The translations under genes were made by a program, and so were the position numbers. From Guillardia theta CCMP2712 (taxonomy: Eukaryota; Cryptophyceae; Pyrenomonadales; Geminigeraceae): a DNA stretch of 64,000 nt. The stretch is from contig NW_005434671.1 in NCBI RefSeq assembly GCF_000315625.1, positions 1 through 64,000 of the forward strand, read 5' to 3'. Positions 1-8,743 of the stretch are shown here, in pieces. The stretch's first letter is position 1; each line of letters starts with the position of its first letter. Below the pieces are notes generated by a model. That model was not told the DNA's origin, ran no database searches, and worked only from the letters and a program-made list of their open reading frames with translations.

Positions 1-64
1 AAAAAAATTGTTTTTTTCCCGATTTGTCCAGACGGCAGTTCAGCACCTTCTGGAGTCTAGGCTA

Positions 65-868
65 TTATAGTCGACGGTAGATCTCACATATATCACCTGT
101 ACTCGAATCATTGAGCTTAAGGAGTTGGGCCACCTCCGCTAGGATTCCAACTCTGCCCATGTTCTCCTTCTTTGGTCGCATCTTGAACGAGATCGGTGGG
201 TTGGCTGCTGGGTTCACTGCTAGGATCCTCCTTCCAGCCACCTTAAAGGTACCTTCTCCTTTCCAGAATTTCTCTGCCGCCTCGTTGCGGACAAAGGTGA
301 TCACTGCTGGGATCTCTTCTGCCTTCGCCAGGTCAGGCTTGAGGGGAGCCTTGAAGATCAAACTCCTGCTGTCTTGCGTCTGATCTACGATCAAGCCTTG
401 CTCTTCCAGCTTGACGCATAAGTTTTCAACCTGTCTGGAGAAGTATGCAGGTATCCCTAGTACCTTCATGGTAATCGTCTGCACACTCGTGCCCTGGTCA
501 TCATAAGACCTGGCCTCCATCTGCCGTTGCCTGTCTGCTAGAAATTCGGACAGGTACCACTGCCTGGCATCATCACCCCACTGCCCGAGACCTTTCAGAC
601 TCTCCAGTGGTGAAGGTTCAGCAAAGCTGCATGTGTGACTGATGGCTTCGGCTAAGGCTTCCAAGGATATCTCTTTGGCTTTCAGAGCTTTGCTCGTCCT
701 GCTTTTGGGATTCTGCCTTGCGAAGTCATCCAGTCGTCGCACAAGCTCAGCTGGTGACGGCATCGTTCCAGTTTCCGTCTGCCTCTTGAGGTAGCTGGAG
801 GTACGGTACTGCACGATCTCGTCAGGGTTCACAATAGATATTGGCCACATGCTTCGGAGCATTCTCAA
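65..868 (-). pseudogene. Truncated copy 1 of the subtelomeric element ORF
   Basis: A 267-residue reading frame nearly identical over its length to the N-terminal part of the ORF at 1303-2415. Homology stops at about position 78 and the frame closes a few codons later, so roughly the last 100 residues of the intact copy are missing. Upstream of its start codon, sequence similarity to copy 2 continues for about 70 bp and then changes abruptly into a copy-specific tandem array. No domain is recognised with confidence; a segment near the middle (VLGIPAYFSRQVENL onward) could be a small alpha/beta RNA-binding-like fold such as those in LINE ORF1 proteins, but this is a guess. Its position and repetition suggest a mobile or telomere-associated element rather than a housekeeping gene. 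Confidence 0.6.
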
Positions 869-937
869 TGGTTTCCCAAGCTTCCGTCGTTCCTGGCGGC
901 TCTTACTCCACCAGCGCAGGGGTACCGCAAATCTGCA

Positions 938-1166
938 TGCCAGGAAATAAGGAACCTGCCAGGAAATAAGGAACCTGCCAGGAAATAAGGAACCTGCCAG
1001 GAAATAAGGAACCTGCCAGGAAATAAGGAACCTGCCAGGAAATAAGGAACCTGCCAGGAAATAAGGAACCTGCCAGGAAATAAGGAACCTGCCAGGAAAT
1101 AAGGAACCTGCCAGGAAATAAGGAACCTGCCAGGAAATAAGGAACCTGCCAGGAAATAAGGAACCT
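938..1166. repeat. 19-bp tandem array, 12 copies
   Basis: Twelve near-perfect copies of TGCCAGGAAATAAGGAACC lie between the start codon of ORF copy 1 and a block of CCCTAAA repeats. The unit resembles the 20-bp unit of the array at 2490-2750 (both begin with GCC, have an AATAAGG/ATAAAGGG core and end in CCT), so the two arrays may share an ancestor. Confidence 0.95.
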
Positions 1167-1199
1167 CCTAAACCCTAAACCCTAAACCCTAAACCCTAA
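1167..1199. repeat. Telomere-type CCCTAAA repeat block
   Basis: About four and a half CCCTAAA units directly abut the 19-bp array. The C-rich strand reads left to right, the orientation expected for a left chromosome end. The block is interstitial here because ORF-bearing sequence lies on both sides. Confidence 0.9.
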
Positions 1200-1257
1200 T
1201 GTGATTTGATTTTAAACATATATCAAGGTAACACCGATTGCAATTAACGTCTTGTTC
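1198..1257. repeat. 60-bp exact dispersed repeat, copy A
   Basis: Sixty bases running from AATGTGATTTGATTTTAAAC to CTTGTTC are repeated without a mismatch at 5481-5540. This copy sits exactly between the telomere-type block and the 3' flank of ORF copy 2, and so may mark the 3' boundary of the element. Confidence 0.95.
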
Positions 1258-1302
1258 CCTCTTGACAAGAGGCCCTCGTGCCCTCTTGTCGCACCGCATT
1301 CT

Positions 1303-2415
1303 TCATATTCTTGCCCCGTGCAGCGCCGTTGCTTCCATCTGCACTGAGAACCATTTCAGTATTTTGTCATTCTCTGAGACCAGTCCCAAAGTGACTCCTG
1401 CACGATCCTTTCCATGTCGATCGAATGCTTGAAGAACGATGTCCGCTGCTTCAAGGCTCGAGCACGTTGCGATCCAGTCGACCTCTCTGTTCTGGTTGAC
1501 TGTTTCTATTCCTACCGCAGCGAACACCTTCTTTGGCGGTATGTTCCTCTTGGGGGGGAGGTTCACTGTCATTCCCGCGTTTGGGATCAGATCAATGATC
1601 GCTAATCCCTGCTTCAGGCATAGCTGCCTGTAGATCTCACATATGTCACCTGTGCTCGAATCGTTGAGCATCAGGAGTTGGGCCACCTCAGCTAGGATTC
1701 CAACTCTGCCCATGTTCTCCTTCTTTGGCCGCATCTTGAACGAGATCGGTGGGTTGGCTGCTGGGTTCACTGCTAGAATCCTCCTGCCTGCCACCTTGAA
1801 GGTACCTTCTCCTTTCCAGAGTTTCTCAGCCGCCTCATTGCGGACAAATGTGATCACTGCTGGGATCTCCGCTGCCTGCACAAGGTCAGGCTTCAAGGGA
1901 GCCTTGAAGATCAGGCTCCTGCTGTCTTGCGTCTGATCTACGATCAAGCCTTGCTCTTCAAGCTTGAGGCATAAGTTTTCCACCTGTCTGGAAAAGTATG
2001 CAGGGATCCCAAGTACCTTCATGGTAATCGTCTGCACATTGGTGCCCTGATCATCATATGATCTGGCCTCCATCTGCCTTTGTCTGTCAGCTTGGAACTC
2101 TGACAGGTACCACTGCCTGGCATCGTCACCCCACTGCCTGAGCCCTTTCGGATTCTCCAGTGACGAGGGTTCAGCAAAGCTGCATGTCTGACTGATGGCT
2201 TCGGCTAAGGCTTCCAAGGATATTTCTTTGGCTTTCAGAGCTTTGCTCGTCCTGCTTTTGGGGTTCTGCCTTGCGAATTCGTCCAGTCTCCGCATCAGTT
2301 CGGCTGATGACGGCATCGTTGCAGCTTCCGTCTGCCTCTTGAGGTAGCTGGAGGTACGGTACTGCACGATCTCGTCAGGGTTCACAATAGATATTGGCCA
2401 CATGTTTCGAAGCAT
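1303..2415 (-). CDS. Full-length subtelomeric element ORF (copy 2), unknown function
   Basis: A 370-residue intronless frame, unusual here because most other genes are split. It begins MLRNMWPISIVNPDE and is highly similar to copy 1 (65-868) and, more distantly, to the broken copy 3 at 2901-3180. The N-terminus is rich in Lys, Arg and Glu. A central stretch (about residues 130-215) and the C-terminal stretch (about 290-345) each look like compact alpha/beta units, possibly RRM-like. No reverse transcriptase, integrase or zinc-knuckle motif is visible. Transcription would run toward the chromosome end implied by the telomere repeats. It could be a gag/ORF1-like protein of a telomere-associated retroelement or an expanded subtelomeric gene family; neither can be established from sequence alone. 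Confidence 0.6.
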   Translation of the reverse strand: MLRNMWPISIVNPDEIVQYRTSSYLKRQTEAATMPSSAELMRRLDEFARQNPKSRTSKALKAKEISLEALAEAISQTCSFAEPSSLENPKGLRQWGDDARQWYLSEFQADRQRQMEARSYDDQGTNVQTITMKVLGIPAYFSRQVENLCLKLEEQGLIVDQTQDSRSLIFKAPLKPDLVQAAEIPAVITFVRNEAAEKLWKGEGTFKVAGRRILAVNPAANPPISFKMRPKKENMGRVGILAEVAQLLMLNDSSTGDICEIYRQLCLKQGLAIIDLIPNAGMTVNLPPKRNIPPKKVFAAVGIETVNQNREVDWIATCSSLEAADIVLQAFDRHGKDRAGVTLGLVSENDKILKWFSVQMEATALHGARI

Positions 2416-2489
2416 TCTCGATGGTTTCCCGAGCTTCCTGCGTTCCTGGCGACTCTTGCTCTACCACGCAGGGACCCCGCTGATCTGCA

Positions 2490-2750
2490 TGCCTCAGATA
2501 AAGGGATCTGCCTCAGATAAAGGGATCCTGCCTCAGATAAAGGGATCCTGCCTCAGATAAAGGGATCCTGCCTCAGATAAAGGGATCCTGCCTCAGATAA
2601 AGGGATCCTGCCTCAGATAAAGGGATCTGCCTCAGATAAAGGGATCCTGCCTCAGATAAAGGGATCCTGCCTCAGATAAAGGGATCCTGCCTCAGATAAA
2701 GGGATCTGCCTCAGATAAAGTGATCCTCAGGCCTCAGATAAAGGGATCCT
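2490..2750. repeat. 19/20-bp tandem array, 13 copies
   Basis: Thirteen copies of TGCCTCAGATAAAGGGATCC (some lacking one base) begin where the shared 5' flank of ORF copies 1 and 2 ends, and run into telomere-type repeat. Architecture matches the array at 938-1166 although the unit sequence differs. Confidence 0.95.
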
Positions 2751-2900
2751 CTAAACCCTAAACCCTAAGAAGCTGCATCTTCGATGACTGCTGACAGCTC
2801 GCTGACGAGCTGCATGTCCTCTTGGCTTGACGGAGATGCTGCCTAAACCCTAAACCTTAAAACCCTAAACCCTAAACCCTAACCCTAAACCCTAAACCCA
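2751..2900. repeat. Degenerate telomere-type repeats around a short spacer
   Basis: CCCTAAA-type units occupy 2751-2769 and 2842-2900, separated by about 72 bp of unique sequence. The second block holds about eight units with slips (CCTTAAAA, CCCTAACCC). Its right end joins directly to the truncated end of ORF copy 3. Confidence 0.85.
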
Positions 2901-3180
2901 GCTGTGAACTTGCGACCATCGATCGCGAAGTCCTCTCTTCCCTGCCAGAGCTTCTTCGCTTGTGCATTGCGGAGCCTCGGAGGAAGGAAACAGTCACCGG
3001 GATCCCATCAGCACTCGTCGTTTTACTGTCTTGCACTGAGTCTACGATCTGAGTCCGATCTCTTCGAATTTCTTCTTCAGCTTCTCTTCATGGTTGACAT
3101 ACATCATGGAGATGTAGGAAGTCACCTCGTTGCCTGCTGAGGCGATGTATGTTTCGACCTTCTGCTTCTTGGCTTCTCCA
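2901..3180 (-). pseudogene. Degenerate copy 3 of the subtelomeric element ORF
   Basis: Read on the minus strand, this stretch encodes GIPVTVSFLR and, after a frameshift, NAQAKKLWQGREDFAIDGRKF, matching EIPAVITFVR and NEAAEKLWKGEGTFKVAGRRI of copy 2. Further upstream it encodes a segment similar to the copy 2 sequence around YFSRQVENLCLKLEEQ. The copy has at least one frameshift and a stop, and ends within a homologous codon run exactly at the telomere-type repeat, as if broken and then capped. Confidence 0.7.
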
Positions 3181-3616
3181 TCCAGTCATTGCTTCTTGTA
3201 GAAGCTCACGTCGTGCCTGCTGAAAGTTTGATCCTAGTTTATTAGAATGCTAGAATGTTGCTCGGCCTCCTTGTGGGCTTTTGCAATTTGATCCTAGCAT
3301 CGGATGGTCGCAAGTTCACAGCGTCAGATACGGCGCCGAGTTAAGACGACTGACTCGTGTCAAGGCGGCCCATGTAGCCTAGTAGCGTGTGGGATGAAGA
3401 GGGTCAGTGGCTTTCCTAGCCGTCTTGCTAAGGTCCTCTCATGTCTGGATGCTTGGATTTCACATCCTAGCATACAGTCTATCTCTCATGTGCTCCTCAA
3501 ATCAGGCTGGTCTGAGTTCACGGTTCCGGGCGGCGCGGCCGCGCGGCGCCGGGCCCCGCCGGGCCTGAGTAGGAAAAATTGAGGAAAATGTTTACTTAAA
3601 ATCGTACTGCTTGTTG

Positions 3617-4189
3617 ATGGCGGCGTGCAAGGAAGTTATCAGGGTGCAGGAGCAGAGGGCATGTGCCTTCGACGAGATGGAGCAAGCGTTTAAAGCTCTT
3701 CTAAGCTCTCAGATGTGGCTCAACTCCTCCGAAGATGCTGGAAAAAGTGACTGTGAGACAGACTTCATCCAAGTTTGCAACAACGTCACAAGCCGATTCC
3801 AAACTTTGTCAAGCCAGATGATATCCATCGAAGAGGAGTTAAAGCTTTCTCAAGACAATCTAATGCTTGCTAATGTCATACGAAAGATACAAGATGAGGA
3901 GCGGGAGCATCTTCGACTTGTAATCGCTCTGCAAGTTGAAAGGAAACGGTTAGATTTACTAAGGCTCACAGCTGACAAAGCCACGAAATCCCACAACGAA
4001 CATGGTGAGCAACATCGATGTACATGCAGTGCCAAGACGGAGGAGCAAATCGAGGACTTGCAGGATTTGATTTGCATTCAAGAAGACAAGGTCAAGTGGA
4101 TGAAACAGCAAACGCTGAACAGTGAATCTAAAATCAACGAGCTTCTCGATGAAGTGCGATACTGGGAAGTGGACAAGGAAATGATTTAA
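3617..4189 (+). CDS. REX1-B-like coiled-coil protein
   Basis: A single-exon protein of about 190 residues starting MAACKEVIRVQEQRACAFDE. An N-terminal helix with a conserved-looking QEQRACAFDEMEQAFKALL stretch, a long middle coiled coil and the closing motif ELLDEVRYW match the pattern I associate with the REX1-B family (required for excision 1-B, first linked to DNA repair in Chlamydomonas). I chose the ATG at 3617 because the upstream in-frame codons are TTG TTG. The family's molecular activity is poorly known, so the role is inherited only by similarity. It could alternatively be an unrelated small coiled-coil protein. Confidence 0.5.
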   Translation: MAACKEVIRVQEQRACAFDEMEQAFKALLSSQMWLNSSEDAGKSDCETDFIQVCNNVTSRFQTLSSQMISIEEELKLSQDNLMLANVIRKIQDEEREHLRLVIALQVERKRLDLLRLTADKATKSHNEHGEQHRCTCSAKTEEQIEDLQDLICIQEDKVKWMKQQTLNSESKINELLDEVRYWEVDKEMI

Positions 4190-5480
4190 GCAACTCCTGT
4201 ATTCACACATGGTAAGGAAATTAGGAAAAAATATTTCAAACCTATATCGGTTATCTCGTTCCCAGAGACTAGAAAGGAATGATTAGGCAGAAATGAACCT
4301 CTCACACCTTGCTTGCTCTTTTTTTGATGGTCGTCCGCCTCGACACAGGAAATTGATCAACTCTTAGCAAACTTAGGGAGCACTCTTGCTACTGCATGAT
4401 GCAGTGATCTAAACCCTAAGGCTCATCGGTAGCCTGACTGACTGACAGTATGTGGCAGAACGTTGTGAGAGAATGTCCGATAGCAGCTAAGTCTTCCTGT
4501 TTTCTATGGGCTGCCTACGATCTCGGAATCGAAATTAAACCTTTTAGTTGCACTCTAGGGGTAGTGTTGTCCCCAAGGCAAGCATGGTAACATTCGAAAG
4601 ATTCATTCGGAAAGATTCATTCGGATCAAGGAGAAGAAGGCGATGAAACAGGATGGCACTGCCATTGCGTTGCCCTATGAGTGTTGATCTTGAATGCCAC
4701 ACTGAAAGCTTATTCTTATTTGTTCGTAAGTATGGACAGATGCATCAAGGTTAGCACATAAAGCTGTCGTGGAGGCCCTCGGGTCCACTGAGGCTCAATC
4801 CGATGCCTCGGACCGTACGGCAGCCCAGCTTCAAACTTCAAACTTGACCGAGTGTTTGGGCCTTAGCTCAGTTCCGTCGCGGCTGTACTGAATGCTCTCG
4901 CCTCAGTTACGTGACGACCGGCTTGTGCGCGGCTTAGCTTCACTGAGACGGCAGCGGGTGGGGCCGCGGGTCATCCGGCGAGCCTAACTGGACTAGGTGA
5001 GTCACGTGGTAGCGGCAAGTAATAAAGCGTGATCGGACGGCTGGGAGCAGCCGGTGAGACTGTCAGTGACTCAGAGATTGTCAGTGAGACCTTGAGTCGA
5101 TTTGACAGAAAAGGGTAGGGTACTAGCTAGTCGGAGTACGGCCCATCAGGTACTGCAGCGGGGGTGGAGTCAATCACATTTCAAGGGTTGTCCGTACAGT
5201 AGAGGGTGGGTAGTACACCCTACCTCATGTCTGTACCTATGATTTTGGGGTACAACAATTACGAGGGGTCGTTTTTAATGGAACCGCAGCGCTGCGTTTG
5301 AGGGCAGAATGCCATCCAGCGAATACTTGTTCATGATGTAAGTTACCAAGAAAATAGAAAGAAGTCAAATATGGAAATATTGGAATAGATGTGGATTGAG
5401 GATGTATCGGTGGACATAGTTTGACAAGCAGGATAAAGAATACCTCAAAAAGTTTTGGCAAAATGAGGCAGGAAACATCG
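4190..5480. other. Intergenic region without a supported gene
   Basis: No frame with convincing composition or splice structure is visible. The stretch from about 4760 to 5110 is richer in G and C, with many CTCAGT/ACTGAG-type words, and looks like one of the dispersed repeats seen elsewhere in the window (compare 28240-28480 and 47050-47240). A lone telomere-like AAACCCTAA occurs near 4411. Confidence 0.5.
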
Positions 5481-5540
5481 AATGTGATTTGATTTTAAAC
5501 ATATATCAAGGTAACACCGATTGCAATTAACGTCTTGTTC
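5481..5540. repeat. 60-bp exact dispersed repeat, copy B
   Basis: Identical over 60 bases to 1198-1257 and in the same orientation. Here it lies about 80 bp upstream of the MIB/HERC2-like gene, far from any visible copy of the element ORF, so it may be a promoter-proximal remnant of an insertion. Confidence 0.95.
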
Positions 5541-5620
5541 TAGGTCGCGCTAAAGAATGAAAATCTTGAAATGTTAGGACCAAGAAAGAAATAAGCTTGA
5601 AGTTGCACAGATCCCTAGAA

Positions 5621-7364
5621 ATGAATCTCTCTATGGACCCTGATGTGTCATTACCAAGATTAGCGGATTCTCGCATACCCAAAGCAAGCTTAATGCTGGA
5701 GAGTGAAATATTCCCTGCGATGGTCATTGACACGCTTGATGAAGTGCACTTAGACCCGGAGTGCCGAAAGATGCCACATACGGTAATGATCAATTTCAAT
5801 AGAGAATCCATCAAGGTGCACAGACGGTATTTTGAAAGAAATGCAAGGAACGAATTGTGCGCACAAAAATGGCTTAGAAGAATCTTTACGTTCAACAGCA
5901 ATGAAGTTCCCTATTACAGCGCTCTTGTTCTTAAGATGGAACAAGAAGAGTGTTACTTGATTTGCTGCGACGAAGCATTGTTGCTACCCGCTGATGTACG
6001 CGAAAGTCTCAAAACTCTGAATCCCTTTCAAAATCATGTGCCAAAAATCCCAAATTTATGCGAAGACCTCGTAATTGATTGCATTGTAAAGTCTCTTGAA
6101 CGAGCAGTCGGGTTGTTCCAGGCGTGGGAGCAAAAGCTTGGAATCAAGATGAAAGTAGGGTATTTTATTCCACCTAATCCAGATGTCGTTCACATTTCTA
6201 GCACCAAAGAAATGAAGCAAGCAACAGAAATGCAAGTTTTCCTCGAGCCAGACGATACAGATGTAGACCGTGGAAGTAAGAACATGGAGATGGACTCAAG
6301 ACCTTCCGATAAGACCTCATTATCAAAGATCGAAGATGGTGTCTTACCGCTAAGACTCAGAGACGTGGGAACAGGACCAAACACATCGGTGAGACTGGAG
6401 GAAGAGAAGATTCATAGCAGCCTCTTTCATTCTCAACCACTCGTGTCTGAGATCGAAGACACAAAAACTATTGACAAAGCAGTCATGAGGGGAAAAGCAA
6501 ATAAACCAAGTACCCGAGCGTCAAGCAGGACATTGATATGGCTGAAGACTAAACTAATTCCGTGTATTTGTATACCTGACATGCCAATCATTGAAGAAGA
6601 CGAAGATAATCTATCTCAGGGTAGCAAAACTAATATTGAAGTAACAGCTCAGCTTGAACTCAACGGCCCTAGTCAGGTAATCGCGTTCCCTTATATCAAG
6701 CTCAAAAAGTGATAAGCGTGAATTCCAGGTTGTTGTTCTGCAACTACCACAGGAAAGTCCGGCCACAACAACAAGTGGTCATATCAGTCTTCAATGTTCC
6801 AGAGGAACTGATGTTCGCCGAGAGACAGAGACCAAAGAAGAAGCTCAAAACCCGATCACAACTCATCACGTAGGGAAAGAAGCACTCGAAACTAAATCGT
6901 TTACTACTTCTGATCTCTCTACACAAACTAGAGAAGCGAAGGAGCTCAACGAACAGATGCTGGGTAACAGTCACCAAGAAACGAAAGCAAGATTGTACAT
7001 CACTCACGATGAGGCCGACACCAAGAACGCACCTAGTGTCCATCACGCGTTGCCAGTGATCGGCAAGGATGTCCAGCCTGTAAAGGGATTGATTGTGCAG
7101 CTTACTCTGCAAGGAAGGAATGGATTGGATGAAAGATTATTGCAATTGTCAGGCAATGGTGTTGGTGTCCTTACACGCATCATGAATGATGGAAAAGTCT
7201 GCGCAGTAAGATGGGAGTGCAAACCTTTGGAGGAGCACTATTACAGAACGGGAAGGTGGGGAAAGTTTGAACTTGAACTTGCAAATCCGTCTCCGGACGA
7301 GGAACTGGCTTCATCTATTTTGATGAGCTCTCAACGAGTCTTCGAAAAGCCAAAAGAGTATTGA
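5621..7364 (+). CDS. Protein with C-terminal MIB/HERC2-like domain
   Basis: Two exons, 5621-6676 and 6729-7364, joined in phase 0 across a 52-bp intron; without splicing a stop follows at 6711. The first ATG after an in-frame stop is at 5621. The product has about 560 residues. The N-terminal 200 residues form an unrecognised globular region, followed by a charged, low-complexity linker. The C-terminus contains a VGVLTRIMNDGKVCAVRW stretch followed by YYRTGRWGKFELEL, the pattern of MIB/HERC2 domains (G-x-V-x-x-I-x-x-DG-x-V-x-V-x-W, then Y-R-x-G-x-x-GKF-x-L). Such domains bind protein or peptide partners, often in ubiquitin-ligase scaffolds, but no RING, HECT or ZZ domain is seen. A related domain occurs at the start of the gene at 36835. 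Confidence 0.7.
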
Positions 7365-7508
7365 TTCCCTTCTGTTTGGTTCACGTCATAAATATGTTTA
7401 CAGACCTCTCGCGAAGATTCCAACGCACAGCGCCTCTTCTTATGTAAGATAACTCAAATTTCTTGATCTAGTCATCTTTGGTTCGCTCAATTCTGATTAC
7501 AGATCAAT

Positions 7509-8604
7509 ATGCAACCAACTTCGCTCTGGTCAAACGCTGGGAAAATTGATTACACTGTAGGATCTATCGATCATCAGGTTTGTACCTGCCATGCCTGTCT
7601 GCTTTTGATTTATGGTCTCCCAGCAACATGCCAGCTTCAATGCAGAGAGTGCGAATGACGCGTCGGACAGAAACCTCGATAGTCGAAATGAATCGTTACA
7701 GCCAGCTGGCGATGTTGTGGAAGAGAAAGCAGCCAGTGATGTACAACGGCAAGTTTGGGATGATTCTTCGTTCCTTGAAGTTCTCGAAAAACGGCAGAAA
7801 GAATTTCAAGATTTGGAAAGGAAGCACGTGGGGCACGTCGTCTCCGAATCCGAGATGATCTCAATTCGTTTTGACGAGACGAATCCAACAGATACTCCAG
7901 CCGCGCCCTCTCATGTACGTGACATCAAATTCATCTATATTTGCCTGTTCTCCTTATGTCTCATTCTTTTTCTTTTCCTCCTGTTTCTGCGAACTCGAAT
8001 ACATGCTCACCTTGACCATTTTCAGTCTGAAATCAACCCGAGCACGGCTGCGGAGAGACCTGACCAGCTTCGAACGCGACACAAGGTCGAGGGAAATTTC
8101 ATCTACTTCAACAATGGCGGGCCTGAGTTGGAGGGGAAGAATGTCGGGCGCCTGCATGAAATACGAACGAAGAGATCCATGGAGACCAAGAGCGCTGGCA
8201 GGCAGATGACTCCTCGCCCGCTTGACCGCGAGTGGCTACAGAATCACTCCCTCAAGAGCCACGTGAGTAACGACCCTTTGCCACATGAGCGAACCCATGA
8301 AGAGACAAAAGAAACGAATGATGTCAAACGTGGTCGAGAGGAGGAGCGAGATTAGCACCGTCATGCTGACGGTTTATTTTAGCCAGCAATCGCTGATGAG
8401 ATTCAAATTCTCCATCGCCTGAGAGGGCAGCCATACAAGACTATCCCTTCCTTTTCCGTCGCGGTGTGTTGATGCTGAGTTTCTGTCTTTGCATGATTTC
8501 TACGACAGACACAGGCAGAGGTGCGGGCGCCAGAGCGACAATTCGGACAAGAGGATCCGTCCAAAGACATAGACGAGGAGGATGATGACTCGGAGTACGA
8601 GTAG
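7509..8604 (+). CDS. Small acidic protein of unknown function, five exons
   Basis: Predicted exons are 7509-7577, 7624-7914, 8026-8262, 8383-8463 and 8509-8604, all joined in phase 0. The reading starts MQPTSLWSNAGKIDYT and ends in an acidic tail (DIDEEDDDSEYE). Intron 2 (7915-8025, 111 bp) is an exact multiple of three and stays open if unspliced, which would create a spurious membrane-like segment. The product would be about 257 residues, hydrophilic, with a short coiled-coil stretch (LEKRQKEFQDLERKH). I do not recognise the family. It converges on the dynein docking gene, leaving about 140 bp between stop codons. Confidence 0.6.
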
Positions 8605-8743
8605 GTGTAAAGTTTTAAACAGGACAGTAAGTGGCGCATGGTCAATCAGACGGCTCATAATCCACTTCCTCCGTTGATATGGTCACAGTCCACATCCGAT
8701 TGGTCGTGACTGTAGCTCCTCCAGTTTCTGATCTTGAATGATA

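Noticed and set aside
938-2750. CRISPR or centromeric repeat interpretation of the 19/20-bp arrays
   Set aside because: Units are directly adjacent without spacers, arrays are short, and they sit beside telomere-type repeats.
7900-8030. Apparent transmembrane segment in the small gene at 7509-8604
   Set aside because: It is the translation of a 111-bp intron with GT and AG ends; removing it keeps the frame and the flanks join smoothly.
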